A stretch of DNA of 64,000 bases from Bolinopsis microptera. Lineage: Eukaryota > Ctenophora > Tentaculata > Lobata > Bolinopsidae. The translations under genes and the position numbers were made by a program. Positions 10,310 to 21,779 of this stretch are shown piece by piece. Numbering within the stretch: the first letter of the stretch is position 1; every line of letters starts with the position of its first letter. Below the pieces are notes generated by a model. That model ran no database searches. It saw only the letters and a program-made list of their open reading frames with translations, and was not told where the DNA came from. The stretch is taken from assembly GCF_026151205.1 (NCBI RefSeq), contig NC_087074.1, positions 13,001,182 through 13,065,181 on the forward strand. The letters run 5' to 3'.

Positions 10310-13300
10310 TCAGTACCTGTCAGCAATGTAGCTTTGACAGAGTCCAGAGAGAGTTGACTGCTTGTTTTCACCAGTGTTCACGTAACCTCGCTCTATTATC
10401 TCGCTGTTATCGCTCACTTCGTACACGAATAACTCCGATACCTGGAGAGACAACAGTTATCAGTTTTAACGTTGAACGGCTAACAGGAAAATAATATGTA
10501 TCAGAAACCAGTGAATTATTTGTTATGGAGTTCGGTCACCCAATTAATTTTATCGGCATTTCGTTATATCAGTTTTGCAGTTCGCACGGAAGAAATAATA
10601 ATTAGGCTACAATTAAATATCATTTCGGAACATATTACAATCAACAATCTTAAAGTTAAATAATCTCAAATAAATCTCATGCAAAACGTACTTATTCATT
10701 CACAAATCAGCAAAAAAAAGTATCAAATAATTAACATCGACTCAAACTATAAAATATCAAATGAAATTCTCTTCCAATCCCGGCGACCCTAGTTCCCACA
10801 ACCTAAAGTTCAACCCATGGCTTCCAGACACCATCAACCATGCCCGCATTTGAATAATTCCTCCCCTCAACTATCTTCACCTTGTCTAAATAACCCTGTT
10901 TCTTCTCTAGCAAGATGTTCACGATATCGGGATGTGAATCTGCTACATTGTGCTCCTCCCTTGTATCAGTAGACAGATCGAACAGAAACGTCCCAGAAAC
11001 CAGGCTCCTTGGATGCGGCTCTTTATTGTAGTTTACAAAGTTTCGGTACTCTTTCAATCCACGGTCCGGACTCCAGCCTTGGAATTCCAATCCAGAACCA
11101 GTGAGGAGCTTCCAGTTCTTCCATCGTATCACGAAGAATTCCTGGGCGTCTCTGGAGTCTCCTTTCCGAAACTTCATTTTCGTTGTTTTCAGCTGAACTG
11201 GATACTTTCTGACATTTTTTAGACCCCTGCTACCTTGGGAGTCCAACCTTTTAGAGGGATCCCTCAATTCATAGAGTATTTCATCACGACAAGGCTCATC
11301 ATTACTCGCAGAGCTCCAGATATCCACTCCATCGATAGGAAGCTGTGCTTTACTGCCTTCCTCTGGCTTGTCTCCAGCCAGCTTCTGGAATGTGGCATAC
11401 CAATCAGTCACATGGTGAAGGTTGGTATTTGTGTATCCAGATTTCTGAAGGAGAGGGCTGTGAACGAAAGTAACTCCCCTAACACCGCCCTCTAAAAAGG
11501 AACTCTTACCTCCTCGCAGAGGATAGTTACTGCCAACACTCTTATAGTATGCTCCATTATCTGAAGTAAACACTATGATAGTGTTTTCCATCATCCCATT
11601 ATTAGTCAGAGCATCCGCTATTTTACCAACCCCTTCATCCATGACAGATACCATGGCAGCATAGTTTTTTCTCTTTCCAAGAATGTGTGAAGCAAATCTA
11701 TCAGCATCTTCTTCGGGAACTTCGTGAGGGATATGTGGAGCAGTGTAAGCTAGATAGAGAAAGAAAGGTTTGGTTTGATCGTGGTTTTGAACAAGTTCAA
11801 CTGATTTATCTGTAAACAGGTACGTGTTGTACTTTCCTTTCAGATCGCTCCGCACATTGTCAACCAAGTTTCCCAAATCGTAGTAATTTTCTCTGAGATC
11901 TGTTCTGCCGATCTTTTTATGACTAAAATATCCCTGCTCTCCTAGGAACATGCCAAACCAGGTCTCAAACCCCCTTTTTGGAGGAGTATGCTCCCAAGTG
12001 TGCATGCCAAGGTGCCACTTTCCTACGCCATGAGTTTTATATCCGTTCCTTTTCAACATCTCAGGAAGCAAAGTCTCATCCAATCCGAGTCCGAACTCCT
12101 CGTTAGGTTTAATGTTTCCCTTCCAGAACCCTGTCCGAATACCGTATCTTCCAGTCATGAGTGAAGCTCGAGAAGGAGAACAGATGGAGGAAACAATGTG
12201 ATTCTCCAGGATCACCCCCTCATCAGCTAATCTGTCTATGTTTGGAGTCAGTATGTCAGAACCTCTGAATCCAACATCTTGGTAACCCAGGTCATCTGCA
12301 ACTATTACCACAATATTGGGTTGTTTCGTATAGGCATGGTTAGGGAGGCCAACAAAGACAAGTAAAAGCACCCACATCAGTCTCGGTTAAGTTGAAGTTT
12401 TTTCAGGAACCAACTAAACAAATGGTTAAATGGTAAAATAGTCCTCAATCTCATCTATACAAAGGACAATGTGTATACGCTATACAGTACATGGTAACGT
12501 AAGTGCAAGTACAGTCATATACGCCAGACTATCGATATTGACGAGAATGGTTTACACTCCGTCTGATGAGGGTAATGACAATATCATAATGAAGATAATG
12601 ATATTAAATATCAACAGTGAGAATGAACAGTGTTGTACTATTAATATTAATATTAAACGCACTGTGCAGTGCAGATGTATTATATAATATGTATTATATA
12701 TTATTATGTATTATGTATTATGTATTACCTCTGGTACATTGTCAGAAACATTCTGCAGATAACAGTCAGCGTTTTTGTGTAGAGCTCGTATTTTTGCGGA
12801 CAGAAGCACTGTATCCAACGATATGACACACAAGTACTTCTTTGTTAAACTCGCACAAACTGAGGTAATAACGAACTTTAATCAGTAGCTAAATTATGAA
12901 CTACGATTGCAAGGAATCAAAGGACCCGTTGCAGTACCTTCAGTCACACAATTTTAACAAACTAAATTCTTACATTCACATTTAGAGGGAGTTCTGGAAC
13001 GTTAACACTGTTGGGAGGTTTTGGGGTATTCCTCCGCAATACTTACTTGGAACAGAGTCAGTCCAAGCTGGAACAATTGCGATAGCTCGGTAACTATCTA
13101 CATCAATCACGGCAACCTTTCCAGGGCACAATGTCACCACTGGAGAATGAGGGATTTCATGAGATTTAAAAACTTAAATGTTATGGAAATAATAGATTAT
13201 TGATAATTGATTCCTATCGACCATTGTCATGGCCTTATTACACACACTTTATACATATAGCGGAAGATTAGAAATGAATGATTATATAAAAACTCAAACC

Positions 13301-16300
13301 TGCTAAGTTTGAGAAAGGAGGAAGAGGGTAGATCTGGGAGACAGAGAGAGCCTTGTTGTCTGTCCTGATGTGCTGAATCCTGGCACAGCTATTCTCAACG
13401 TCGCAGCTCAGGACCGCTACGGCTCCGTCCTGGTGAAGAAGGTTTGTTATAGATCAGGCACCTGGCACTATCACCTGGCACTATCACTTGGCACTATCAC
13501 CTGGCACTATCACCTGGCCCTGCATCATCAAATTGTATTACAGTTATTATGTTTCCCGAATATCTTATTAAAATAATTTGATAACAACCTAGAATTTTAG
13601 AATGCCTACAAAAAAGTCGATGTAAATTGAATGGTGATTAGTATACTATCGATTTGAATTTGATTTGTGCCCTAGTCCCTATTCATAGTGAACAAATTTG
13701 TTACTATGTATTATCTCACGGGTGTGCGTTTTCTGCGGTAAAGAAGTTTGGGTATATCATATGTCGTTATTACGCACACTAGACTGGAACTCTTCGGGCA
13801 TTAGTTCTCAGCTCCTATATTACAAAGTTGAATAAGATATTGAGACAACTTCTTTTTTCTCATTATATTTCCGGCCTGATGCAGCATTGCTTCGATAAGA
13901 AATTAAAAAAATTGCGATTCTTTCGTTGATATTAAATAAATATTGTCACCGCTATACACAGGTACATACATAGTGTTTGTAAATAAAATATACATCACTT
14001 CCGTGATCTATTTCTGTATGTTAAAAAACCACACGTTAAAAAGTTCTCGTACAATGTACTACATCTTATCTACTTATTTATATCACTATAGTCGCCGTTA
14101 CTGTTTGATATAAATCTAAATACACGATAACTCATAACCAGCTCACCACTTGATTTTATTTTCGTGATATCTATAATAATAATATCTTGATAATATTCTT
14201 GCTTATCTTGATTTTGCTCTTGATTCCACCCCCTGTGTTGTACAGATTACAAATGACCGCAACCGGACGAACGTTTGCCCCGGGGGCGGCGCACGGTGGA
14301 GAAGTGCCAGTGGCAGAAACAACAGCACTCGTGATGATAGAATTCCAGAACGAGTTTGTAACGGAGGGTGGCAAGTTGCACGATGCAGTTAAGGGTGTTA
14401 TGGAGGAGACAGGAATGCTTGAGAAAGCAGTTGAAGTTTGCGCTTTTGCCAGGGAGAGGGGTATGAAGGTTATCCATGCGCCCATCAGTTTTAAAGAGGA
14501 TATGAGTAACAATCCTAATAAAGGGCTGGGAATCTTGAAAGGTTGTAATGATGGTAAGCTGTTCGTAGCTGACACATGGAACTCAAAAATCTGCGATGAA
14601 ATGACACCAGAAGAGGGTGATCTTGAGGTGATAGGTAAGACGGGACTGGACGCGTTTCCTGGCTCAAACCTTGAAACTCTACTGGTGGAAAACAATATCA
14701 CGACCATCGTTTTGGGAGGCCTTCTGACAAACTGTTGTGTTGAGAGTACCATGAGAACGGCCTTTGAGAAAGGTTTCCATGTGATAACTCTGACTGACTG
14801 CTGTGCTGCCACCAGCTCTGAGGGTCACTTAGCTGCCACTGCCGGAACTTTCGGTATGTTTTCGGCTCCAATGACAAAGGACGAGTTTGTAGGTATGTGG
14901 CCAGCTACAACTTGAAAAATTAGCGCTCCTGGCAGATTAGTTACGAACTTTTGAATACAGACAAGGGAATTTGGTTGAGGTGAGGAATTTTTTGTAGTAC
15001 TTTTATCACGATCAAAATGAGATTGTTTCCTTTGTTTTCGAATCAAATTAAAAGTGCTGAATGATAATAAAACAAGTACCTGACAAGCCGCAAGAAGTTT
15101 GTCCTCGACAAAGACCACGTGATTTACAGGAGATCTGGACACCAGAGAACATTGCACAGTCAGGCATTCCTGGTAAATAAACAGTCATTAGTTCTGGTCA
15201 TATCATGAAGAATACCGAATGCTCAATTCTAATCGTTTTTTGTAATACTCAAAAATTCACCACTGTCTACGATTGAAGTCACTTTAAACACAAGTGAACT
15301 GTGATATAATTTAAGGCTATAGATTTATGGACGTAAAGTGTGAAGGTTGAAAAATGAATCCTTATCAGAATTCTTTTGTCGAGCAAACGAAGCACAGACC
15401 AAGCAATTTATTACCTTCATATCAATAACAGATGTCAATCCCTTTTGTAGACCTATAGCGACCTTATCACCATTGCAACTAGAAGCTGCAGATGTTATGT
15501 CTGAACAATATATGAAACTATCGACCACTGTTTCCACATCTGAAAAAAATGTCTATATGATTGAATAGATCTTCTTGAAAGATTGAGAGATCACGGGAAC
15601 GTATTTAAAGATCTATTGATCAGAAAAGTGTCAATCATACCAAGATCTCAGGTAGAAATATTAAAATGTAAAATGGCAGTAACTACCACTCAAGTAAGAT
15701 AAATCAGATTACCAGTCGCTAGAGAGTGTAGGGTAGCAATGTGGTGGTTTGTCCACCACACCATAACTTTGTTATCCTGCACAAACACCACATGTCCTAC
15801 CCGGATCACGCTGAAATTAACCATTGATAATTAGGAATGATCACTGATTAGAGTAATCGATAGAAATATATTTCAATTATAATGCCTCTTATGATGGTCT
15901 CGATTATAATCGATCGAGTGCACCTGTAAAAGAAAACCCAATCGTAGCACTGGCCTCTAAATTTGAGTTTTCAGTACAATTCTATCGTAATTTGGAGCCT
16001 TTAGCGATCATCTTTTCGCGGCTGGAGTATAATGAAATACTCAGGCTTAGAATAGTAATCGACGAGAATCACATTGACCCCTGAAAACCACACTCTTTTA
16101 CACACTATCGCTCTATAGGAAATAAATTACGACGAACTATGAACTGATCAGCTGATGCTCAAAGTCAGGTTTCAACAGCCACTGCTGGTGACTCTTGTAC
16201 CTTCCCTATACTACTTTTCTGTTTCTGTTGTTTGTGGTGCATACTATGCACTGCATTGTAGGTTTGCTTCTGCTGTTAATTAAATCTTTGATAAAGCTCA

Positions 16301-19300
16301 GAGGGACATTTATGTGATCTAATTCTGCTATTTACTGTTTAAAGAAAAAGTACCAGATATCTCGGTACAAAACGAACAAATTTCTACTGTTTACTAATAC
16401 TTTATTTTTAATCATTTGATAAGATTTTCATAACGGAAATATAAAACCTTAACTCCTATTTTGTTAGATATCAGTGTTTTCAGTAGCACAATAACCACCA
16501 AATACTGAAAATGTCTAGAAGAATCTCAAATTTTTGCACAATACCAACTAAATATCAAAGAAACACCTCCGCCATATTCATCGTCAAGGTTCATGACAAC
16601 CCTTTTACACATTTTATCCCGGAGATCGAGATCAGCATCGACTTGAGCGGGATTTATGGAATAGATGGTTTTCCCACGCCGGGTGAGGGCTCATTTTTAG
16701 ATTTGTTGTTGAACGAAGGCGTGTGGAGTCGTCAATTGAAAGTTCAAGCCGGTAGTAAGACTGAAGAAACCAAAGCAGTTGGTAACCTTTTCATGTTCTG
16801 TAAGTGTCTCAATGCTGAAGAAAGTTAGAATGCCTCCAGATGGGGGGCAGACATTATCCTGCAAGTTAGAGATTTTAATGATATATTCAAGGATGCAATG
16901 AAGCCTAATATAAGCAGATATACGAGGATATTCAAATTGTTGGATAAATTGCTGTCAAAGAACTGCCGTTATAGTGTAAAGATCAAGAATATCGAATTTA
17001 TCGGTTATCAATAATGTGATCCAGCTGTGAATTGTTAAACTGTCAGAGTGCAAGTTTGAAGGTTGCTTTCAAGAGGAGCGGTTCTATCTGGACTACCTGG
17101 GAGACTGTATAGATCCTCTTTGTCTGTACTCATCAAAGTGAATTTAATTAATTTTGAACATAAAATATCTAAGACTTTAATTTTTGATAGTATAGCACGG
17201 CTATCACTTACACGCACTCTTATTATTATCTGTATATCAAGTTTGATTAAAACTACCTTGTTATAATTCTGTTGTATAATCTTGTTTTATAAATTCGATT
17301 AAATTTTAGGTGATTTTCAGGTTTTCTATTTTGATTACATTCGATTGTTAAATTTTCTGCTCAGTGTTTCAAATATATAAAGATGAACCCCACAGTATTT
17401 ACCATGCAATTTTGCAAAATAGAATCTCTAAAATAGTTCCACCGACCTGCTATCTACTGTTGACCAATCCACGTCCTTGTACTTGGGTAATTTCTCCAAC
17501 ATGGCCCTCCGATTCTCGAAATAAGAGGAAGGCAAGATATGATGAGTTCCTTGACCCAGTCTTACAGGGTTAGTGATAGTATTCATTATAGGAGTGATTG
17601 CTTCAGATAGGTTGTTCTTGGCGCATGGTGACACTGAACTTGGGCTACTGACTCGTCCTTTTAGTTCTGGGGCGGTAAATTGGGAATTGTCTTCGTCACT
17701 GCCTTGGAGTCTCTGTGAACTGATCTGTTCGAATGGTTCTGACCAGCTTGTTATAGGAAGTAGATAGAATAATATGCTGCAGCTGTTCTTCTCCCCTGAA
17801 AGTATATATTTGCGTTTTTGACCAGACTTCATCAACACTGCGCGGCTTAGTCGTGATCTACTGTTCATTTATGTTATACACAATACTGAAAAAGTACACA
17901 GATGAATAACGTTTGTCAGCAGCGCGCAATGCGGATCCATCGCGTGGTCGATATTGTGTCCACAGAGGAAAATGGATTGTTCTCAACAAGGGACGCAGAG
18001 GCCAGAGTATGCGACTGACGACTCATTTCTATTTATGTTATTAGTAATGCACTTCCCTAATCCAGGCTCCAACTCTCCAAATGCCCGGGAAATGGTGATT
18101 GACAGTACTAGATAGACATGTGGTTTACATTAGTTTGTATATAAAACCAAGTAAATTATTATAGGCCACAATAACACCATTTCCCAGATATATTTGGAAA
18201 AGTAAATACTTAGAACGGATAACAAGTAACAACTCACCACCAACAGAGAGAGCAAGGTTACTTCCATTCAGCCAAAAGTGCAAAACTTTCTCATCTCCCT
18301 GTAAAACAACGTAAGCTGCCGAATTACAAAACTCTCTGAAACCCAGCAAGATTCTTTAATTTCAGAAATACAAATTGAGTATAAAACTGAAGACGGCCCA
18401 ACGTTAATGTGGCTCTTGCTATGTGTTGGTTCAGCCGAATTAATTATTATGTAATCAAGTTTATTTTTCTCTTTTAGTTAGTTGTCATCCGGATTCCGGC
18501 CAAACATTAAGCAACTTATATTGCAGTACCATTTATCAATTAGTTTATCAAAATATGTCATTGTAATTTTGCATGGCTGAAATGTAACGCTTGATTTATA
18601 TATATAATAATTAATTGAATTTTCAAATAAAAAAAGAAGAGAAAACGGTCATGAGTCAGCTATTAACGAAATATTCACCTCATTACTTAGCTGAGAAACT
18701 TCGATAAATCCAGCTCTTGTTATTCCGAACAAGGTAATCACACCTGAAAGAAAAATCATAATTTGATGCAATTAAAACACAAATTCACACCACGGTCCAC
18801 GGATACTGTCAGACACTAACTAAATTGTTTATAAATAACTATGAAATAAGCAAAAGAATTATGTTAAATTGTACTGAACCTTTTTCGTCAAGTGCAGCAA
18901 CAACATAAGTACCCTCCTCAGGTCCACTCGTCACATTAGCCTTCAGGTATCCCCTGACAATAGCAAGCAAATCAATAAGTTAATTACCATAAGTACACAA
19001 GAAAAGGATCAGCTATAACTGTAATAAAGTCTTAAAACAGCATCGCCAATAATGAATTACATATTAGCTTTCGAATGTCTAAATATATAGTAACTATAGT
19101 AACTCAGGCACGTAGACAGGGGGGGGGGGCTAGGGGGGCGGCAGCTGTGTTTATGACTGCAGTCAGTCAAAGATTTGAACTGTGGATTAGTAAATATCTG
19201 TCATAAAATCCAAGCAAACATTTTAGAAGACTTCTATAAATAGTCAATAGTGTCCCCTAGACCGTAGGAAATGTAAAAATCTTAAGACGATGAGGCCTGA

Positions 19301-21194
19301 GTAAGTCGTAAATTCTGATTGGAGAATGCAGATTGCTGTTGTGAAGTTACCAAATTTACGTGAGTACTTGATTCTTTTCAATCCCAGTTTATTGCTGTCC
19401 TACAAATTTCTTTAATGCCAAATGTCGTCTAAAACACCCTGTTTCGCACAAAATTTCCGGGGGGCTGCGCCCCCCTAGCCCCCGCCAAGGGGCTCTGCCC
19501 CTGGAACCCGGTGAGGGCTGCGCCCCCAGCCACAGCTTGCTCGCTGCGCAGCTGGATTGGACAGCCCCCCTCAAAGAAAAATCCTGGCTACGTCCCTGTA
19601 GTAACTATAGTAACTATAGTCAGGGTTGTGAAATACGTGTTTTACGTTTTTTTTAATTGGAGCGTTTTTACGTTTTTTTAACAGGTTTTTGCGTATTTAT
19701 TTTAAAAACGTTGTGATTTATACGGAAATTTACAATGTTTTGACGGTCACCGACTACCAGTAAACGAACCAGCGAAGTACGAACACTGAGGCCTGGGCCA
19801 CAATCACATAAGCAGATTGCAGTCTTCAGTTACACTGTACACTTACATTAAAACTGCAAAGTATCGAAACGATTCATCACATATCCTCGACTCATTACTC
19901 ACTTTATTATTTTAGTTAAGCGAAAATTCCAGACTCTGCTATATTATACCGTCAGATTATATGTGTAGCAGCTAAGCTTTGTAAATTTCCGTAAGCAAAC
20001 GTGCGGGACTGAGACGCGCACTTATACATCCAGCAATAACTCATAAGTTACACCCAGCCGTACAGTCGAGTCACTTCTTGTATAAGTCGCAATGACTATA
20101 TGTCGGCTCTCTCTCTCTCTCTGCTCCGTACTTTCACCTTCGATACTGTAATCCTGCCGCTCTCTGTGTTTATTTGGTGCCGTGATATGATTCTGATACG
20201 CATTCAATCTTTTCAATTTTGAAGCAGTCCCAGCTTGAAATTTGATATGCTATAGCGCTACACAGAACAATATAGAAATTTCTATAACTTAAATGATAAA
20301 TTAGCGCATATTAAGATGTTTCATATTTGATATTTGAAGAAAGTATCACCAAAACTCTATTTAACATCTGATGTTGCTCTCTTAGTAGGTGGCATGGTCA
20401 ATCATAATCTCATTTCTTGCTTACTGATAGTTATTCGTGTTACATGTACAGCAACTTAGAAAGCAAGAGTATTCGACATTAAACACAACTGGCAAGTTTA
20501 ATTGGTCATACCGCTACATTTTGAATTTTCACGTGAGTCGGCTTGATTAGATTATGCGAACGTTTTTTCTCGTTTTTTGAAAAAATAGAAAAAAGCACGT
20601 TTTTTGAGTTTACCATTTACGTTTTTCACAACCCTGACTATAGTAACTATAGTAACTAAACCCGTCAATGTTGAATTTGAAGATGGGTCTGGTGACGTCA
20701 TCGTGTGAGAAAGCAAGTAAACCACCCTCTCCAACTCCGATCACCAGTTCGTTGTCTGGGGTGGAACAGACGTTGTGGAGCTTGTACGGTAGGCTCACTT
20801 TGATTCCTCCCTCTAGCTGCATTAAAGTATGTGTGAACTGATTGAAGGAGTTGATTTTCTGAGAATGTCAAGTTGAAGGTTTAATGTTTATGCAATTCTG
20901 TTAGCTGTTTTACAGTTCAACAGATAAGTGAACTTCTTGAACCCCAATAAAAATGAGTAAGAAACTTACATTTGGTAGTTGACTAAAGTTGGCCTGGCTT
21001 TCCTTCAAAGCTTGTCTGGCAGTTATAGAAGCCCAAGTATCCTCAAACAAACAATCCAGGATCTTGTTGACAAGCCTGAAGGGTTGTGGCAGTTTGGCGT
21101 GGCGCTGGTCTGGATCTGAAGAAAAGTCAAGCCCATCGTCCTGGTCGTCCCATGTAGAGGGGGAGTCCACGTAAAATGGTCTCAATATACCCAT
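10310..21194 (-). CDS. WDR93: WD/beta-propeller ciliary protein, probably WDR93 (CFAP297), about 14 exons
   Basis: Seen: exons joining in phase at 20970-21194, 20662-20816, 18880-18953, 18679-18743, 18238-18298, 17447-17837, 15713-15810, 15415-15539, 15080-15169, 13300-13429 and 13047-13139. Further exons at 12974-13007, 12729-12752 (24-base microexon) and terminal 10310-10441 share one frame, but their join to 13047 is unsettled. The product is about 565 aa. It starts MGILRPFYVDSP, has LPQPFRLVNKILD near residue 35, then propeller-like strands (VNHVVFVEDKLLAACQDG, SCNGDKVAIGLQKG). A charged Ser-rich linker is encoded by the large exon. Known: WDR93 is a motile-cilium WD protein. Inferred: the WDR93 name rests on the LPQP...NK N-terminal pattern and the propeller, and should be tested by search. 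Another WD protein is possible. Introns hold two intronless genes and two hAT-like elements. Confidence 0.6.
10803..12377 (-). CDS. ARSB: Arylsulfatase B-like sulfatase, intronless
   Basis: Seen: an uninterrupted 524-aa ORF. It has a signal peptide (residues about 1-17), the first metal-binding motif IVADDLGYQDVG (Asp28/Asp29), and the formylglycine signature CSPSRASLMTGR with Cys66. GKWHLG lies at 119-124, PHIPHEVP further on, and a late metal-binding pair in FTSDNG. Length and order match arylsulfatase B/I/J (about 530 aa). Known: these lysosomal or secreted enzymes cleave sulfate esters from glycosaminoglycans after Cys is converted to formylglycine. All visible catalytic residues are present, so it should be active. 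It lies wholly inside an intron of the WDR93-like gene, on the same strand, between exons at 10441 and 12729. The lack of introns suggests a retrocopy or ancient intron loss. Substrate (GalNAc-4-sulfate or another) cannot be told. Confidence 0.9.
   Translation of the reverse strand: MWVLLLVFVGLPNHAYTKQPNIVVIVADDLGYQDVGFRGSDILTPNIDRLADEGVILENHIVSSICSPSRASLMTGRYGIRTGFWKGNIKPNEEFGLGLDETLLPEMLKRNGYKTHGVGKWHLGMHTWEHTPPKRGFETWFGMFLGEQGYFSHKKIGRTDLRENYYDLGNLVDNVRSDLKGKYNTYLFTDKSVELVQNHDQTKPFFLYLAYTAPHIPHEVPEEDADRFASHILGKRKNYAAMVSVMDEGVGKIADALTNNGMMENTIIVFTSDNGAYYKSVGSNYPLRGGKSSFLEGGVRGVTFVHSPLLQKSGYTNTNLHHVTDWYATFQKLAGDKPEEGSKAQLPIDGVDIWSSASNDEPCRDEILYELRDPSKRLDSQGSRGLKNVRKYPVQLKTTKMKFRKGDSRDAQEFFVIRWKNWKLLTGSGLEFQGWSPDRGLKEYRNFVNYNKEPHPRSLVSGTFLFDLSTDTREEHNVADSHPDIVNILLEKKQGYLDKVKIVEGRNYSNAGMVDGVWKPWVEL
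13459..13517. repeat. 13-bp minisatellite
   Basis: About four and a half copies of cacctggcactat, one with cact instead of cacc. It lies in an intron of the WDR93-like gene. Confidence 0.85.
13518..14245. other. Non-coding intron sequence upstream of the isochorismatase-like gene
   Basis: AT-rich, no ORF supported. It ends in a strong pyrimidine tract and acceptor (tgtgttgtacag) just before the start codon at 14253, so part of it may be a 5'-UTR intron or a trans-splicing outron. Confidence 0.45.
14253..14915 (+). CDS. Isochorismatase-family cysteine hydrolase, intronless
   Basis: Seen: 220 aa from the ATG at 14253. The reading frame stays open further upstream, but that part is the pyrimidine tract of an acceptor (AG at 14244-14245) and would give a false hydrophobic leader. 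Motifs: ALVMIEFQNEF (Glu30 where most members have Asp), GKTGLDAFPGSN (Lys129), GGLLTNCCVESTMRTAFE (Cys161/162). Together these form the acid-Lys-Cys triad of the fold. Known: the family hydrolyses small amides or vinyl ethers (isochorismate, nicotinamide, ureidoacrylate), usually in the cytosol; substrate is not predictable. The LTNCCVESTMRTA motif is very like bacterial members, so bacterial transfer is possible. It sits in an intron of the minus-strand WDR93-like gene (exons at 13429 and 15080) with its own AATAAA at 15066. Confidence 0.85.
   Translation: MTATGRTFAPGAAHGGEVPVAETTALVMIEFQNEFVTEGGKLHDAVKGVMEETGMLEKAVEVCAFARERGMKVIHAPISFKEDMSNNPNKGLGILKGCNDGKLFVADTWNSKICDEMTPEEGDLEVIGKTGLDAFPGSNLETLLVENNITTIVLGGLLTNCCVESTMRTAFEKGFHVITLTDCCAATSSEGHLAATAGTFGMFSAPMTKDEFVGMWPATT
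15066..15071 (+). promoter_or_regulatory. Poly(A) signal AATAAA of the isochorismatase-like gene
   Basis: AATAAA about 150 bases after the stop codon at 14915. It lies only nine bases before the donor end of an opposite-strand exon (15080), so transcripts from the two strands probably overlap at their edges. Confidence 0.5.
16511..17014 (+). pseudogene. Unknown ORF broken by one in-frame TAG
   Basis: Seen: an open frame from ATG 16511 to TAG 16826-16828 (105 codons) continues in the same frame for 61 codons after the TAG, ending at TAA 17012-17014. The second half looks protein-like (WGADIILQVRDFNDIF, TRIFKLLDKLLSKNC). No family was recognised. It lies on the plus strand inside an intron of the minus-strand WDR93-like gene. 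It may be a decayed nested gene or transposon fragment, or a gene with a single sequencing error or readthrough. No catalytic motif or membrane segment is visible. Confidence 0.4.
18391..18648. repeat. Dispersed repeat, copy A
   Basis: About 250 bp from gacggcccaacgttaatgtg to the A-rich end near 18648. It matches 62112-62360 in the opposite orientation with few differences. Short indels (for example, an extra block with ttctcttttagtta) and point changes separate the copies. It lies in an intron of the WDR93-like gene. No ORF; class unknown. Confidence 0.75.
19105..19598. mobile_element. hAT-like non-autonomous element 1
   Basis: Seen: ends caggcacgtagacagg and (reverse) cagggacgtagccagg form an inverted pair. 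A direct 8-bp duplication, tagtaact, lies at 19097-19104 and 19599-19606. Known: 8-bp duplications and CAGGG...GTAG ends are typical of hAT elements. It is 494 bp, with G/C-rich blocks near both ends (ggggctgcgcccccctagcc) that can fold. It encodes nothing. It sits in an intron of the WDR93-like gene between exons at 18953 and 20662. Confidence 0.8.
19621..20636. mobile_element. hAT-like non-autonomous element 2
   Basis: Seen: ends cagggttgtgaaatacgt and (reverse) cagggttgtgaaaaacgt are inverted. An 8-bp direct duplication, actatagt, lies at 19613-19620 and 20637-20644. It is 1016 bp, with no transposase reading frame. It begins 22 bases after element 1 and uses the same tagtaactatag target string, so two independent insertions hit one short site. 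Confidence 0.85.
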
Positions 21195-21322
21195 CCTTTG
21201 GACAAACAATGATGAGGTTAAATGGATAACTATTATTTTCAAATAAAATAAGGAATTATTCCAGATTTTCAATAAAAATGCCAATTATATGAAAACCATG
21301 ATGGTTAGATATATTATATATA

Positions 21323-21503
21323 CAGGGTGTTTCAAAAATAATGTCCTGATTTTTTAAAACAATAACAATTTTTATAAAGGAGCAAAATGCCCATTATTGG
21401 TTGCCATTTACATTGTTGTAAATTATATTGTTATATATTATTCTATTTGTTTTCCAAAAAAAAATTAGTTCATAAATCAGGACATTATTTTTGAAACACC
21501 CTG
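21323..21503. mobile_element. mariner-type MITE
   Basis: 181 bp with near-perfect inverted ends (cagggtgtttcaaaaataat), flanked by TA on both sides. A CAGGGTGTTTC end with TA duplication is common for Tc1/mariner-derived miniature elements. It lies about 130 bases upstream of the first WDR93-like exon. No coding capacity. Confidence 0.85.
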
Positions 21504-21685
21504 TATATATATATATATGTATCTTACTTATGATTCCTAATGTGCAAATTAGGTAAAAAGCAACATTTTAATCGGCTGTATCTTCGGTTGTGTAGGATAT
21601 TTTTTGACGCAATTTAAACTTCCTAACAAAAAATACTATTAGCTTCCTCCCTGTGACCACGGGTTTTCTAGTTATATATAAAAAG

Positions 21686-21756
21686 ATAAGCGTAAAAAAG
21701 TAAACGATGTTATTGTCCAACTAAAAGTTTAGCATCGTTTACTTTGTTACGCTTAT
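21686..21756. repeat. Inverted repeat, 24-bp arms
   Basis: Arm ataagcgtaaaaaagtaaac at 21686-21709 pairs with 21733-21756 around a 23-base loop, with one mismatch or so. The function is unknown; it may be the ends of a tiny transposon or a hairpin. Confidence 0.6.
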
Positions 21757-21779
21757 AAAAAGCTCCTATTTTTTAGTAG

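Noticed and set aside
10950-11495. Plus-strand ORFs opposite the sulfatase
   Set aside because: Shadows of the sulfatase coding strand.
13459-13517. Possible CRISPR-like direct repeats
   Set aside because: Units are contiguous with no spacers; a plain minisatellite in an animal intron.
14187-14252. Hydrophobic leader (signal peptide) on the isochorismatase-like protein
   Set aside because: It lacks an ATG and corresponds to the pyrimidine tract of a splice acceptor ending at 14245.
14171-14812. 213-codon minus-strand ORF
   Set aside because: Antisense shadow of the isochorismatase-like gene.
21144-21284. N-terminal extension of the first WDR93-like exon
   Set aside because: Low-complexity hydrophobic translation of AT-rich DNA; an acceptor-like site lies one base before the internal ATG at 21194.
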